Notes under the pieces: model-generated
The model's input: the letters and a program-made list of their open reading frames with translations, nothing else
What the model was told of the DNA's origin: nothing
Databases searched by the model: none
Program-made: the position numbers and the translations under genes
Shown here: positions 28,761-39,486 of the stretch, piece by piece
Layout: the number at the start of each line of letters is the position of its first letter
Position numbering within the stretch: the first letter of the stretch is position 1
Assembly (NCBI GenBank): GCA_003279115.1
Contig: QCBG01000007.1
Location: 1 to 64,000, forward strand
Direction of reading: 5' to 3'
Length of the DNA: 64,000 nucleotides
DNA from: Prochlorococcus sp. AG-347-E03
GTDB taxonomy: Bacteria > Cyanobacteriota > Cyanobacteriia > PCC-6307 > Cyanobiaceae

Positions 28761-29305
28761 TAATAGGTAATTTTATTAGTCTTCCTAAATAAAGATAATC
28801 TTCCTGGGCCTGCGCATAGAAAGTATAGAGAAATAGCACCATATATAAATGACAATTCGAATGCATAGTTGTGACCTTCTACTACTGCAAGAGGAAAACC
28901 TTCGAGTCCTGTATCGAGGAAATGAAAATAAACAGCAAATGCCATTGTCGAGAATAGTCCAAGTGAAGAAAGCCTTGCAAAAATGCCCAAAGCCAATCCA
29001 GCTGGACAAACTAATTGAGTAATAGCTGCTCCAAAAGTCCAAATAACAGGATCGCCTGGCAAAAATGGGAAATACTTGCCAACTACAAACTCGGCAAAAC
29101 CCTGAGGATCCTGAAGTTTCTCAAGGCCATGATGAATCATCAAAGTACAAAACCCGATCCGTAAAATAAAAATTGATAATTCTCCAAGAATATTTACTTC
29201 TGATCCGGAAGAGGAATTAGCTACTACAACTTCAACTTTTTGGGGAGCTTTAGATCTATTCATGCTTGCTGTTTCAACCTGATTAGTTTGTGTTTTGTCT
29301 TCCAT
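28745..29305 (-). CDS. DoxX-family membrane protein
   Basis: 186 residues with a polar N-terminal 45 residues and four membrane helices afterwards. LRIGFCTLMIHHGLEKLQDPQGFAE matches the DoxX start, quoted in two parts: LRIGFCTLMIHHG and EKLQDPQGFAEF. DoxX proteins are quinone-linked or redox-related membrane components with varied roles; the role here is unknown. The 3' end lies in a 10-bp tandem repeat shared with the purH stop. Confidence 0.85.
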   Translation of the reverse strand: MEDKTQTNQVETASMNRSKAPQKVEVVVANSSSGSEVNILGELSIFILRIGFCTLMIHHGLEKLQDPQGFAEFVVGKYFPFLPGDPVIWTFGAAITQLVCPAGLALGIFARLSSLGLFSTMAFAVYFHFLDTGLEGFPLAVVEGHNYAFELSFIYGAISLYFLCAGPGRLSLFRKTNKITYYPKSS

Positions 29306-29409
29306 ACTTCAAATTTTTTTAATTATTCTAGTTAATAAAGTAGATCTTTTGGAAAAATATGATTAATAAATTAAAAAAACTAAGCAAACTTGCAGATAAC
29401 ATTACAAAT

Positions 29410-30606
29410 TCAGGAAGCTATATTAATCAACTTTTCTATAACATCCGCAACAACTTTGTCAGGTGTAGATGCACCTGATGTAATTCCTACATTAATATTT
29501 CCACTAGGTAAAAAATTATTTTTCAATTCTATATCTGAACCTAAAGGTTTATGTAATATTGAGTTTTCTTCAACTGATATCCTTTCTGGTGTATCTATGT
29601 GAAAAGAAGCAATATTCTTAGTAATTGCTATTTCCTGCAAATGAGTAGTATTAGAGGAGTTGAAGCCTCCGATAACGACCATAATATCGAGGTCTTCATC
29701 AACTAAAGAAAACATTGCATCTTGTCTTTCTTCAGTCGCATCACAAATTGTATTAAAAGCTAAAAAGTGACTATTAAGTTTTTCTGGTCCAAATTTTCTT
29801 AGCATCGTTCTTTCAAAAACCTTACCAATTTCTTCGGTTTCGCTCTTAAGCATAGTTGTCTGGTTGGCAACTCCTACTCTGTCTAAATCTCTATCTGGAT
29901 CAAATCCATTAGAACAAGCCTTGGCAAATTTGTTCATAAACTCATTTCTGTTGCCTCTGCCCAAAATATACTCAGATACGTAATTTGCTTCCTCAAGATC
30001 AAGTAAAACTAAATACTTACCTGCAAATGAGCTTGTAGCCAGAGTCTCTTCATGCTTAAATTTTCCATGGATTATGGATGTGAAAACATGTTTTTTATGT
30101 TTTTCAACGGTATGCCAAACCTTAGAAACCCAAGGACAAGTTGTGTCTATAATATGACATCCTTTCTCATGAAGAAGTTTCATTTCTTGAACAGTAGCAC
30201 CGAAAGCAGGCAAAATGACTACATCCCCTTTAGAAACCAAAGAATAGTCCTTTATACCATTTTTAGCTGAAATGAATTTTACATTCATCTTTCTCAGATG
30301 ATCATTTACGGAAGGGTTATGAATTATTTCGTTTGTTATCCAAATATTCTCGTTAGGATAATGTCTCCTAGTCTCATAAGCCATCGCCACAGCTCTTTCA
30401 ACTCCCCAACAAAAACCGAAGGCCTGAGCCAATTTAATTTTTAGTCTGCCTTTAGTATAGGTAAAATTATTATCCCTTATAGAACTTATCAAATCACTTT
30501 CATAAGCTTCTTCTAAAGCTTGTGCCCTTTTTGTTGGAGAATCGAAACCTCTTCTATTGTATCTGTCAGAATGATGAAGAGATCTTCTAAAAGCTTGAGT
30601 ATCCAT
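29410..30606 (-). CDS. ispH: 4-hydroxy-3-methylbut-2-enyl diphosphate reductase
   Basis: 398 residues, the long cyanobacterial/plant form of IspH (LytB) with an N-terminal extension of about 60 residues. The three Fe-S cysteines lie in [19 protein letters not shown] and [11 protein letters not shown]. It makes IPP and DMAPP at the end of the MEP pathway that feeds carotenoids and the phytyl tail of chlorophyll. It follows the amt1 gene on the same strand but is separated from it by a clear terminator, so it has its own promoter. Confidence 0.97.
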   Translation of the reverse strand: MDTQAFRRSLHHSDRYNRRGFDSPTKRAQALEEAYESDLISSIRDNNFTYTKGRLKIKLAQAFGFCWGVERAVAMAYETRRHYPNENIWITNEIIHNPSVNDHLRKMNVKFISAKNGIKDYSLVSKGDVVILPAFGATVQEMKLLHEKGCHIIDTTCPWVSKVWHTVEKHKKHVFTSIIHGKFKHEETLATSSFAGKYLVLLDLEEANYVSEYILGRGNRNEFMNKFAKACSNGFDPDRDLDRVGVANQTTMLKSETEEIGKVFERTMLRKFGPEKLNSHFLAFNTICDATEERQDAMFSLVDEDLDIMVVIGGFNSSNTTHLQEIAITKNIASFHIDTPERISVEENSILHKPLGSDIELKNNFLPSGNINVGITSGASTPDKVVADVIEKLINIAS

Positions 30607-30639
30607 TTAAAGATATTACAACATTTTAAATAATTTTTG

Positions 30640-30679
30640 AAAAAAAAAAAGGAACCTGACATAAGTCAAGTTCCTAAAA
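30640..30679 (-). terminator. Rho-independent terminator of amt1
   Basis: On the minus strand a 10-bp stem GGAACTTGAC/GTCAGGTTCC (one G-U pair, plus-strand arms 30651-30660 and 30665-30674) with a 4-base loop is followed by a run of about ten T residues (plus-strand A run 30641-30650). It lies 17 bases after the amt1 stop. Confidence 0.9.
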
Positions 30680-30695
30680 AATAATTTAAGTTAGA

Positions 30696-32156
30696 TTATT
30701 TAGCAGATGCAAAGTCTGGATATGCTTCCATTCCATGCTCTCCTATATCTAAACCTTGAGTCTCTTCCTCTTCAGATACTCGAATTCCTCCGAACAATCC
30801 TCCAATTACAGACCAGGCAATCCAACAAGTAACTAGTGTCCAAATAGCATAAGCTGCGGCACCAAGAGCTTGAACTAGAAGAAGGGTAATACCTCCGCCA
30901 TTGAACAATCCCATACCTGCTCCATCACCTTGTACAGCTGTACCCCAAAGACCGATAACTACAGTACCCCATACACCACAAACTCCGTGAACAGAGAATG
31001 CACCTACAGGATCGTCGATCTCAGCGGCATCAAGTGCTGCAACAGAAAATACAACGATAATTCCACCTACTAGTCCTGCGAACCAGGCTCCAGCAAGAGT
31101 CATATCACCACAACCAGCAGTGATACTAACCAAACCAGCAAGGATTCCGTTAATTATCATTGTAAGATCTGGCTTACCAGACGTTAATGTTGAAACAATA
31201 GTTGCACCAATAGCTCCAGCTGCTGCTGCTAAGGTAGTTGTTACAGCAACATATGGAACCCATTGATCCATAGCAAGTTGAGAGCCGGGGTTAAATCCGT
31301 ACCAACCTATCCACAGCACTAATGCGCCTAGAGTAGCTATGGCCATATTGTGTCCTGGCATAGCCTGTGGTTTTCCATCAGAGTATTTGCCAATTCTTGG
31401 TCCAAGAAGCATAGCTCCTACAAGACCCGCCCATGCTCCAACTGAGTGAACAATTGAAGAACCAGCAAAATCAACAAAACCTAAAGAATCAAGCCAACCA
31501 CCATTCCATTTCCAGCTACCAGCAATTGGATATATAAATGCAGTTAATACAACAGCAAAAACAACAAATTCTCCAAATTTAACTCTTTCAGCAACAAGAC
31601 CGGAAACGATAGTTGCCGCAGTTCCTGCAAAAGCAGACTGGAACAAGAAATCAACAGTTGGGACTAATCCAGCATCAGTTACCATATCTGCAGTAACTGT
31701 TGGATCAAAAAATAAGCCTCCAAAATACAGCCACCCGTCAGCAACACTTCCTCCGTACATTAATGAATAGCCGATAAACCAATAAGAAGTTACAGCTAGA
31801 GCAAATACAAAGAGGTTTTTAGCAAGAATGTTAACAGCGTTCTTAGAACGGCACATACCTGCCTCAACCATAGCGAAACCGGCGTTCATAAAGATCACTA
31901 AGATAGTAGCGATCAAAAGCCATAAATTGTTAGCAAGAAAAGCTGCATTCAACTCAGGTAAATCAGCTGCGTGAGCTGAAAGATTAAAAATACCTAAACC
32001 AAACAAAGCTAGGGGAACAGTTGCAAGCCACAACATGGAGCGGTTTGAACTAAATCCTCGAATACTCCTCAAAAGGAGCATAGGTCCATTAACAAGACTT
32101 GCATCTTGAAGTTTGGACCTAGAGCGCCTTTGAGGCGTTTGCAAAGCAGTGGTCAT
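30696..32156 (-). CDS. amt1: Ammonium transporter Amt1
   Basis: 486 residues, eleven membrane helices after a basic N-terminal 45-residue region that includes a hydrophobic signal-like segment ending near AHAADLPE. Amt signatures include NAGFAMVEAGMCRSKN and GHNMAIATLG, with FSVHGVCGVWGT carrying a pore histidine. It brings ammonium across the cytoplasmic membrane. The promoter has a perfect NtcA box with a matching -10 element, and a strong terminator follows, so it is a single-gene nitrogen-controlled unit. Confidence 0.97.
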   Translation of the reverse strand: MTTALQTPQRRSRSKLQDASLVNGPMLLLRSIRGFSSNRSMLWLATVPLALFGLGIFNLSAHAADLPELNAAFLANNLWLLIATILVIFMNAGFAMVEAGMCRSKNAVNILAKNLFVFALAVTSYWFIGYSLMYGGSVADGWLYFGGLFFDPTVTADMVTDAGLVPTVDFLFQSAFAGTAATIVSGLVAERVKFGEFVVFAVVLTAFIYPIAGSWKWNGGWLDSLGFVDFAGSSIVHSVGAWAGLVGAMLLGPRIGKYSDGKPQAMPGHNMAIATLGALVLWIGWYGFNPGSQLAMDQWVPYVAVTTTLAAAAGAIGATIVSTLTSGKPDLTMIINGILAGLVSITAGCGDMTLAGAWFAGLVGGIIVVFSVAALDAAEIDDPVGAFSVHGVCGVWGTVVIGLWGTAVQGDGAGMGLFNGGGITLLLVQALGAAAYAIWTLVTCWIAWSVIGGLFGGIRVSEEEETQGLDIGEHGMEAYPDFASAK

Positions 32157-32209
32157 AAAAAAAAATTAGATCTGCAAAAAAACAGTTTTACTGTTTCCTT
32201 TCAAATCTA

Positions 32210-32252
32210 AATTTATTCAAAAAACTTATCGGTGTCTAGTAGTTGTTGATAC
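32210..32252 (-). promoter_or_regulatory. NtcA-activated promoter of amt1
   Basis: The plus-strand bases 32239-32252 read GTAGTTGTTGATAC; on the minus strand this is GTA, eight bases, TAC, the exact NtcA core. Then 23 bases later comes TAAATT (32210-32215), fitting the TAN3T -10 consensus in the usual 20-24 base window for class II NtcA promoters. It lies about 55-95 bases upstream of the amt1 ATG. A small hairpin (AAACAG/CTGTTT, 32180-32196) sits in the leader. Confidence 0.88.
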
Positions 32253-32335
32253 CATTTTTATAGTTGCACCTTAAAAAATTATTTGTTAAATTAAAAAATT
32301 TTATTTTTAGAAGTTTCAAAATATCAAGATTTTAT

Positions 32336-33076
32336 TTATTTCAAAGGTTTAATTCCAGTCCATGATATGTGGTCTTTATGAAATTCAAAGGAACAAGGAA
32401 TCGTTATCATTCCTGCACTTAAAGATTCTCTAAAAAGATTGCCGTATAAGGGATCTGCCTCATCTCCGGGGGCAAAAAAACAAGCGTCTTTTCTTGTAAT
32501 ACAAAGTACTAAAACACTTTTACTTTCTGGGATTAACTCCTTTAATTCTATGAGGTGTTTTTGGCCTCTTTTCGTTACAGTATCTGGGAATAGAGCTACA
32601 TTTTCTCTAATCCAAGTCGTATTTTTAACCTCTAAGTAAATGTTACGTTTATCAGGATTTGAAGATTTTGGAGTTAAAAAAAAGTCAATTCTGCTTTTTT
32701 TATCTTTTCCATAAGGGACTTCAGATTTGATTGTCTCTATTTCTCCTATTATTTCGTGAAACAAATTTTTCTCAATAACCTTTTTGATTAACTTATTTGC
32801 AAATAGAGTATTAATACCAACCCAAACCTCTTCATTTTTTGCATTTAAAACACATATCTGTTCCCAAGAAAAAGGTAATTTTCTTTTTGGAGAAGGGGAA
32901 ACACTTATTCTTACCTTTGCTCCCTCACTCAAAAGTCCCTTCATTGGGCCTGTGTTGGCACAATGCGCAGTTACTACCTCTCCGCTCTCTAATTTTATAT
33001 CTGCAAGAAACCTTTTATACCTCTTGATTAAAACTCCTTCAATTAATGGATCAAATTCAATTATCCGATCATTCAT
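32336..33076 (-). CDS. sfsA: DNA/RNA nuclease SfsA-like protein
   Basis: 246 residues: [15 protein letters not shown] and [15 protein letters not shown] at the N-terminus, then SRIDFFLTP and YLEVKNTTW, which carry the D, E and K of a PD-(D/E)xK-like site. SfsA was named for sugar fermentation stimulation in E. coli; family structures suggest nuclease activity, but the role is unsettled. Divergent from murJ by 31 bases. Confidence 0.93.
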   Translation of the reverse strand: MNDRIIEFDPLIEGVLIKRYKRFLADIKLESGEVVTAHCANTGPMKGLLSEGAKVRISVSPSPKRKLPFSWEQICVLNAKNEEVWVGINTLFANKLIKKVIEKNLFHEIIGEIETIKSEVPYGKDKKSRIDFFLTPKSSNPDKRNIYLEVKNTTWIRENVALFPDTVTKRGQKHLIELKELIPESKSVLVLCITRKDACFFAPGDEADPLYGNLFRESLSAGMITIPCSFEFHKDHISWTGIKPLK

Positions 33077-33107
33077 AAATATGTCGTTAGTTAAAAATCA
33101 AATATAA

Positions 33108-34730
33108 TTGAAACTTAAACTTCTTGAAAAATTTAGACAAATCCAAATGCATTCATTTTTAAAAAATAATGTTTTTTCAATTTCATTTGGTACTAGTCTT
33201 AGTAAATTAGCTGGATGCGTAAGACAAATATTTATAGCTGCTGCTTTTGGAGTTGGGGTAACATACGACGCATTTAATTATGCCTATATAATCCCAGGTT
33301 TTTTGCTAATAATAATTGGAGGTATTAATGGTCCCTTACATAACGCAGTCGTTACAGTTCTAACCCCCCTTAACAAAAAAAATGGAGGGATTATTTTAAC
33401 TCAAGTAAGCATAAAACTTACAATATTATTAATTGGTTTAGCTATATTAATATACTTTAATTCCAGTTTATTAATTGAATTATTAGCCCCTAATTTAAGT
33501 AACGAAGGACAATCTATTGCCACTTACCAACTAAAAATACTTACACCTTGTATTCCTTTATCCGGATTTATCGGTTTAAGCTTTGGCGCCTTAAATTCCC
33601 AAAGAAAATTCTTTTTATCAAGCATAAGTCCAGCGATAACAAGCTTAACTATTATTTTTTTTATTTTAATAAGTTGGATTTTCAATCATGAAAATGCATA
33701 TTCTCATTTCTTTACTTATACGGGATTACTAGCTTTTGCAACTTTGACCGGAACTTCAATTCAGTTTCTTGTTCAAATTTCAGAAATTAATAAAATCGGT
33801 CTATTGAGATTAAAGTCAAACTTTCAATTATTTAATGATGAAGAGAGGAGGATTTTCAAACTAATTATTCCAGCATCTATCTCATCAGGTCTCAGTCAAA
33901 TTAATGTTTTTATCGATATGTTTTTCGCTTCAAGTTTTCAAGGAGCAGCATCGGGACTAGCTTACGGAAACTTTTTGATACAAGCCCCATTAGGCATATT
34001 ATCTAACTCTTTGATTTTGCCGTTACTTCCAAAATTCTCTAAATTGAGAAGTGATAAAGACCATACAGGCCTCCAAAAAAAATTGATTTCTGGAATAGAG
34101 TACTGCTTCTTGACAACTATTTTTTTAACCGCATTTTTCATAACATTTAATAATCAAATAGTACAGTTAGTTTTTCAGAGAGGATCTTTTGATTATTCAG
34201 CCACTTTAAAAGTAAAAAATATATTAATTGCTTATGCAGTTGGCATACCTTTTTATCTTTATAGAGATTTATTAGTAAGAACTTACTATTCAATAGAAAA
34301 AACAAACTTCCCTTTTAAGTCATCATTTGCAGGGATAATATTAAATATTTTTTTTGATTGGTTTTTAATTGGTGCCCCAATAAATAATTTTGGGAATCTT
34401 TCTCCATATAATTTTGGAGTTGTAGGAATAATTTTATCTTCAGTAATAGTCAACTTTATAGTTTGTGTTTTGCTTTCTTTTAATCTGAGAAATGAAAATA
34501 TCAATTTGCCTAACTTGGATTTATTAAGGAAAATTATCCTCATGTCATTATCAGCATTTATAGATAGCACCGTTTGTTTTAATATTCTTAAAACTACAAA
34601 TAACTTCAATTCAAATCTAGGAGAATTTTTATTTTTAATATTTGGATCTATAACTTTTTTTGTAATCTATTTTTTTCTTACAAAATGCTTGAAAGTAAAT
34701 AGTTTTAAAGTTTACAAAAAAAAGGTTTAG
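33108..34730 (+). CDS. murJ: Lipid II flippase MurJ (MviN)
   Basis: 540 residues with about 14 membrane helices. SFGTSLSKLAGCVRQIFIAA near the N-terminus and FFASSFQGAASGLAYGN in the middle are MurJ hallmarks. It flips lipid II across the cytoplasmic membrane for peptidoglycan synthesis. The start is a TTG at 33108; an ATG at 33147 would shorten the basic N-terminus by 13 residues. Its end overlaps the DUF3181 gene by 4 bases. Confidence 0.95.
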   Translation: MKLKLLEKFRQIQMHSFLKNNVFSISFGTSLSKLAGCVRQIFIAAAFGVGVTYDAFNYAYIIPGFLLIIIGGINGPLHNAVVTVLTPLNKKNGGIILTQVSIKLTILLIGLAILIYFNSSLLIELLAPNLSNEGQSIATYQLKILTPCIPLSGFIGLSFGALNSQRKFFLSSISPAITSLTIIFFILISWIFNHENAYSHFFTYTGLLAFATLTGTSIQFLVQISEINKIGLLRLKSNFQLFNDEERRIFKLIIPASISSGLSQINVFIDMFFASSFQGAASGLAYGNFLIQAPLGILSNSLILPLLPKFSKLRSDKDHTGLQKKLISGIEYCFLTTIFLTAFFITFNNQIVQLVFQRGSFDYSATLKVKNILIAYAVGIPFYLYRDLLVRTYYSIEKTNFPFKSSFAGIILNIFFDWFLIGAPINNFGNLSPYNFGVVGIILSSVIVNFIVCVLLSFNLRNENINLPNLDLLRKIILMSLSAFIDSTVCFNILKTTNNFNSNLGEFLFLIFGSITFFVIYFFLTKCLKVNSFKVYKKKV

Positions 34731-35017
34731 TTTTCAAAAAAACTTTCCAAAATCTCCTCTAATTCGAGAATTTGTGAGTTTGTTATTAAATTGATCAGTG
34801 GAATACTGTTAACACCATCCCCTACTTTTACATCTATTGCTTTCAAACTTATTTTCGCAGCTTCCAATGAGCCTTGATCTTTATTACTGATACATTCAAT
34901 AGCAAGATTTCTAGCTAGGCCAGCATCTCCAAGATATAAATTCCACTTTTCTATTTTTATAAAAACCTTTTCTGAAATAATATTTTCTAGATCACTTATT
35001 CTTATCTGAGAGTCCAT
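34727..35017 (-). CDS. DUF3181 family protein
   Basis: 96 residues, soluble and mainly helical. Conserved segments are KIEKWNLYLGDAGLA and VKVGDGVNSIPLINLI, matching a small cyanobacterial family of unknown function. It overlaps the murJ end tail to tail and precedes nothing on its strand that hints at function; a two-helix membrane protein gene lies 14 bases upstream and may be cotranscribed. Confidence 0.75.
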   Translation of the reverse strand: MDSQIRISDLENIISEKVFIKIEKWNLYLGDAGLARNLAIECISNKDQGSLEAAKISLKAIDVKVGDGVNSIPLINLITNSQILELEEILESFFEN

Positions 35018-35031
35018 AAATTAAAAATTAA

Positions 35032-35283
35032 TTAAGTTGATTGTTTTGAAGTATCTTTAGGTTTTTTTATAATTACAAATATTAAATGGGAGGCTAAAAG
35101 AATTGACCAGAGAATTGCAAAATTATTGAAAAAAACGATTTCATATTTAATTTCTTTTAAAAGCCAAGTGCCACTAACTATCGCAGTAAATATCATGCAG
35201 TGAATAACAAAATTTACTATTCGAGAAAAATGTTTATAGATGGGATCTTCTAAATCACCATTTCCGTACCACTTTATAGGCAT
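35032..35283 (-). CDS. Small two-helix membrane protein, conserved hypothetical
   Basis: 83 residues with two hydrophobic helices (about 25-42 and 52-72) and a polar, Lys-rich C-terminus. The N-terminal MPIKWYGNGDLEDPIYKHFSR looks conserved in form but I do not assign a family. It lies 14 bases upstream of the DUF3181 gene on the same strand. Confidence 0.7.
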   Translation of the reverse strand: MPIKWYGNGDLEDPIYKHFSRIVNFVIHCMIFTAIVSGTWLLKEIKYEIVFFNNFAILWSILLASHLIFVIIKKPKDTSKQST

Positions 35284-35369
35284 ATTAATAATTAGATTGT
35301 TAATAATAGATATTTTACCTGAAATCTAGTTGACTAAGAGACCCTGAAACAGAGATATTACATAATTAT

Positions 35370-35443
35370 GCGCCTGTAGCTCAGTGGATTAGAGCACCTG
35401 ACTACGGATCAGGGTGTCGGGAGTTCGAATCTCTCCAGGCGCG
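35370..35443 (+). tRNA. tRNA-Arg (ACG)
   Basis: A 74-base cloverleaf: acceptor GCGCCTG/CAGGCGC, discriminator G, D arm GCTC...GAGC, anticodon stem CCTGA/TCAGG with loop CTACGGA (anticodon ACG), and T arm GGGAG-TTCGAAT-CTCTC. The A34 would be deaminated to inosine by TadA to read CGU, CGC and CGA. No CCA is encoded. It lies between the small membrane protein gene and glyA. Confidence 0.97.
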
Positions 35444-35520
35444 TTTAAAATTATGAAATATTCTTTTTATATTTTTCTAAAAAATATCGTCTATATTATG
35501 GTTATTAGTTATCTAATTCA

Positions 35521-36792
35521 ATGAATATCCTTCAAAATCTTAAAGAAAGTGATCCAGTAATATTCAATTTTATTAATTCTGAAAAAAATAGGCAAGAAAC
35601 TCATCTTGAGTTAATCGCAAGCGAAAATTTCGCATCAACTGCCGTCATGCAGGCTCAAGGATCAGTACTTACAAATAAATACGCAGAGGGATTGCCTCAA
35701 AAAAGATATTACGGAGGATGTGAATTTGTTGATGAAATCGAAGAATTAGCTATTCAAAGAGCGAAAAAATTATTTAATGCAAATTGGGCTAATGTCCAAC
35801 CCCATAGTGGAGCTCAGGCAAATGCTGCTGTTTTCCTAAGTCTCCTTAAACCTGGCGATACAATCATGGGGATGGATTTATCTCATGGTGGACATCTAAC
35901 TCATGGATCTCCAGTAAATATGAGTGGTAAGTGGTTCAATGCTGTGCACTATGGTGTAAATAAAGAAACTAGTGAATTAAATTTTGATGAAATAAGAGAG
36001 ACAGCTCTAGAAACCAACCCAAAATTAATCATATGCGGATATTCTGCTTATCCAAGAACAATCGATTTTGAATCATTTAGAAAAATTGCAGATGAAGTTG
36101 GTTCATTCTTAATGGCTGATATTGCACACATCGCAGGTCTTGTAGCAAGTAAACTTCATCCAAATCCAATACCTTATTGTGATGTAGTAACTACAACTAC
36201 TCATAAAACATTAAGAGGGCCTAGGGGTGGACTTATCTTATGCAAAGATGCAGAATTTGGGAAAAAATTTGATAAATCTGTTTTCCCTGGAACTCAGGGT
36301 GGGCCTCTAGAACATATTATTGCCGCTAAAGCAGTTGCATTTGGAGAAGCCTTACAGCCAGATTTTGTTAATTATTCCCAACAAGTAATAAAAAATGCCA
36401 AAGTTCTAGCTTCAACTTTAATAAATAGAGGTATTGATATCGTTAGTGGAGGCACTGATAATCATATTGTTTTACTCGATTTAAGAAGTATCAATATGAC
36501 TGGTAAGATTGCTGATTTGCTCGTAAGTGAAGTTAATATTACTGCAAATAAAAACACTGTTCCATTTGACCCTGAATCACCTTTTGTCACCAGCGGACTA
36601 AGGTTGGGTACTGCTGCTTTAACTACTAGAGGCTTTAATGAGAATGCTTTTACTGAAGTTGGCGAAATTATTGCTGATAGATTGCTTAACCCAGATGATT
36701 CACTAATAGAAAATAAATGTAAGGAAAGAGTATTGACCTTATGTAATCGTTTTCCTCTTTATGAAGGCAAACTTGAAGCATCAATTAAATGA
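35521..36792 (+). CDS. glyA: Serine hydroxymethyltransferase
   Basis: 423 residues of the PLP fold type I enzyme. The start has LELIASENF, and the PLP lysine is in [22 protein letters not shown] carries the ring-holding region. It interconverts serine and glycine with tetrahydrofolate and feeds one-carbon metabolism and photorespiration. Its stop overlaps the ATG of cinA by 4 bases, so the genes are coupled. Confidence 0.98.
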   Translation: MNILQNLKESDPVIFNFINSEKNRQETHLELIASENFASTAVMQAQGSVLTNKYAEGLPQKRYYGGCEFVDEIEELAIQRAKKLFNANWANVQPHSGAQANAAVFLSLLKPGDTIMGMDLSHGGHLTHGSPVNMSGKWFNAVHYGVNKETSELNFDEIRETALETNPKLIICGYSAYPRTIDFESFRKIADEVGSFLMADIAHIAGLVASKLHPNPIPYCDVVTTTTHKTLRGPRGGLILCKDAEFGKKFDKSVFPGTQGGPLEHIIAAKAVAFGEALQPDFVNYSQQVIKNAKVLASTLINRGIDIVSGGTDNHIVLLDLRSINMTGKIADLLVSEVNITANKNTVPFDPESPFVTSGLRLGTAALTTRGFNENAFTEVGEIIADRLLNPDDSLIENKCKERVLTLCNRFPLYEGKLEASIK

Positions 36793-38063
36793 GTCCTAAG
36801 TCCAAGGGAGTTGAAATTCTTTCTATTGGAACAGAGCTACTTTTAGGAAATATCATAAATACAAATGCTCAATGGATTTCCGAGCAGTTATCTCAATTAG
36901 GCTTGAATCATTTTAGGCAATCAACTGTAGGAGATAATTGTGATCGGATTATCAAAGTAATTCAAGAAATATCGAAAAGAAGTAATCTTCTTATTACAAC
37001 GGGTGGATTAGGCCCCACCCCAGATGATTTAACTAATGAAGCAATAGCTAAGTCTTTTAATGTGTCTCTCTATGAGAGACCTTACTTGTGGGATGAAATA
37101 AAACAAAAGCTTTCAAACTCAAATCTTCAGGACGATTCTTCTAGCTTAAGGAAACAATGTTTTTTCCCAAAAAATGCTCAAATAATTAATAACCCAAGGG
37201 GCACTGCCCCAGGAATGATATGGGAGCCAATAAAAGGATTTACTATTCTTACTTTCCCTGGGGTTCCCAGTGAAATGAAAACTATGTGGGAAGAGACGGC
37301 GTTTGAATTCATTCAGGCCAAATTCTCAGATAGTTATTCCTTTTTTTCAAATACTCTAAAATTTGCTGGTATTGGAGAATCTAGCGTTGCAGAGAAAATT
37401 AACGATCTATTAAATCTTAAAAACCCAACTGTTGCTCCATATGCAAACTTAGGGGAGGTTAAACTCAGAATTACAGCTAGAGCAAAAAATAAAGCGGAAG
37501 CAAAAAATATTATTAAACCTTTAAAAGAAAAATTAAAGAAAGAGTTCTCAAAGTTTATTTTTGGAGAGGATGATGATACTCTTCCTAGCGTTTTAATAAA
37601 AGAATTAACCAAAAGGAACCAAACTATTGTTTTTGCTGAATCCTGTACCGGAGGTCTTTTATCTTCATCACTAACATCAATATCAGGCTCGTCTCAAGTT
37701 TTTCAGGGCAGTATTGTTACCTATAGTAATGAGCTAAAGAATTTATTATTAAATATTTCTGAATACAAACTTAATAAATATGGAGCTGTTTCTGAAGAAG
37801 TTTGTGAAGCTATGGCAATTAATGTTAAAAATAAATTAGGAGCAGACTGGGCAATTGCTATCAGTGGAATTGCTGGTCCCAATGGAGGAACCAAAGAAAA
37901 ACCTGTTGGACTAGTATATATTTCGATTGCAGGACCAAATAATCACATTTCCAATATCAAAAAAATATTTAACTCAACCCGAAACAGAATTGAAATTCAG
38001 ACACTAAGTGTAAATGTGTGTTTGAACAGCCTCAGATTAATCCTATTATCGAATAGTAAGTAA
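36789..38063 (+). CDS. cinA: CinA-like protein (nicotinamide-nucleotide amidase)
   Basis: 424 residues: an N-terminal MoCF-like domain ([36 protein letters not shown]) and a C-terminal PncC-type amidase domain ([12 protein letters not shown], and [15 protein letters not shown]). The C-terminal domain deamidates NMN in pyridine nucleotide recycling. It is coupled to glyA by a 4-base overlap; leuC starts 13 bases later. Confidence 0.94.
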   Translation: MSPKSKGVEILSIGTELLLGNIINTNAQWISEQLSQLGLNHFRQSTVGDNCDRIIKVIQEISKRSNLLITTGGLGPTPDDLTNEAIAKSFNVSLYERPYLWDEIKQKLSNSNLQDDSSSLRKQCFFPKNAQIINNPRGTAPGMIWEPIKGFTILTFPGVPSEMKTMWEETAFEFIQAKFSDSYSFFSNTLKFAGIGESSVAEKINDLLNLKNPTVAPYANLGEVKLRITARAKNKAEAKNIIKPLKEKLKKEFSKFIFGEDDDTLPSVLIKELTKRNQTIVFAESCTGGLLSSSLTSISGSSQVFQGSIVTYSNELKNLLLNISEYKLNKYGAVSEEVCEAMAINVKNKLGADWAIAISGIAGPNGGTKEKPVGLVYISIAGPNNHISNIKKIFNSTRNRIEIQTLSVNVCLNSLRLILLSNSK

Positions 38064-38076
38064 CTATTTTTACAAA

Positions 38077-39486
38077 TTGAGTCAAGATACATTATTTGAT
38101 AAAGTTTGGGATTTACACAAAGTTTCCAGTCTTCCTGGTGGCTCAGATCAAATTTTTATTGGTCTCCACCTTATCCACGAAGTAACAAGCCCTCAAGCAT
38201 TTGGTGCTTTAAAAGACAAAAATTTAAAAGTAAAATTCCCTACTAGAACTGTAGCTACAGTCGACCATATTGTGCCAACAGATAATCAAAGCAGACCTTT
38301 CAAAGATAATCTTGCAGAGCAGATGATTGAAACACTTGAAAAGAACTGCTTACAACATAAAATAAGATTTTTTAATATTGGTAGTGGAAATCAAGGAATA
38401 GTACATGTAGTTGCTCCAGAATTGGGGCTAACGCAGCCGGGTATGACAATCGCTTGCGGCGATTCGCATACTTCAACTCATGGAGCTTTTGGCTCTATTG
38501 CTTTTGGGATAGGTACAAGCCAAGTAAGAGATGTTCTTGCTACCCAAACCATAGCCATGAATAAATTGAAGGTTAGGCAGATCTGGTGTGAAAATAAGTT
38601 ATCTAATGGGGTTTACGCTAAGGATCTAGTGCTTCATATTATTAGTGAACTTGGTGTAAAGGCTGGTGTAGGTTTCGCTTATGAATTCGCAGGCCCTGCG
38701 ATTACTGCATTATCAATGGAAGAAAGAATGACAATATGCAATATGTCTATTGAAGGGGGCGCAAGATGTGGCTATATAAATCCTGATGAAAAGACTTTTA
38801 ATTACATTAAAAATAAATTATGTGCACCTAAAAATGAGAATTGGGATGAAGCGCTTTTATGGTGGAAATCATTAAAAAGTGATGCAAATTCTATTTATGA
38901 TGATGTAATTAAATTTGATGCCTCAAAAGTAGAACCAACTGTAACCTGGGGAATTACTCCCGGTCAGAGTGTTGGGATTAATCAACAAATTCCTCTTTTA
39001 GAAGAATTATCCCCAAATGACCAATTTGTTGCTGAAGAAGCTTATGAATATATGGGTTTCAAGCCAGGGCAATCAATAAAAGATACTCCAGTAGATGTTT
39101 GTTTCATAGGCAGTTGCACAAATGGGAGGATAAGTGATTTAAGAGTTGCAGCAAAAGTATTGAAAGACAAAAAAGTCTCTGAAAAAGTAAAAGCATTTGT
39201 AGTGCCAGGTTCAGAGAAAGTTGCTAATGAAGCAAAAAAAGAAGGTCTAGATATTATCTTTAAGGATTCCGGATTTCAATGGAGAGAGCCAGGCTGCTCA
39301 ATGTGTTTAGCAATGAATTCAGATAAGCTAATAGGTAATCAAGTAAGTGCTAGTTCGAGCAATAGAAATTTCAAAGGAAGACAAGGATCTCCAAGCGGAA
39401 GAACACTTCTTATGAGTCCAGCGATGGTTGCTGTAGCTGCTATAAATGGCAAAGTAAGTGACGTTAGAGAATTTATAGACAGATGA
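38077..39486 (+). CDS. leuC: 3-isopropylmalate dehydratase large subunit
   Basis: 469 residues of the aconitase superfamily. [13 protein letters not shown] and the three [4Fe-4S] cysteines in [11 protein letters not shown] and [11 protein letters not shown] are present. With LeuD it isomerises 2- to 3-isopropylmalate in leucine synthesis. The start is a TTG at 38077 in frame with the conserved [10 protein letters not shown]. leuD overlaps the end by 4 bases. Confidence 0.98.
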   Translation: MSQDTLFDKVWDLHKVSSLPGGSDQIFIGLHLIHEVTSPQAFGALKDKNLKVKFPTRTVATVDHIVPTDNQSRPFKDNLAEQMIETLEKNCLQHKIRFFNIGSGNQGIVHVVAPELGLTQPGMTIACGDSHTSTHGAFGSIAFGIGTSQVRDVLATQTIAMNKLKVRQIWCENKLSNGVYAKDLVLHIISELGVKAGVGFAYEFAGPAITALSMEERMTICNMSIEGGARCGYINPDEKTFNYIKNKLCAPKNENWDEALLWWKSLKSDANSIYDDVIKFDASKVEPTVTWGITPGQSVGINQQIPLLEELSPNDQFVAEEAYEYMGFKPGQSIKDTPVDVCFIGSCTNGRISDLRVAAKVLKDKKVSEKVKAFVVPGSEKVANEAKKEGLDIIFKDSGFQWREPGCSMCLAMNSDKLIGNQVSASSSNRNFKGRQGSPSGRTLLMSPAMVAVAAINGKVSDVREFIDR

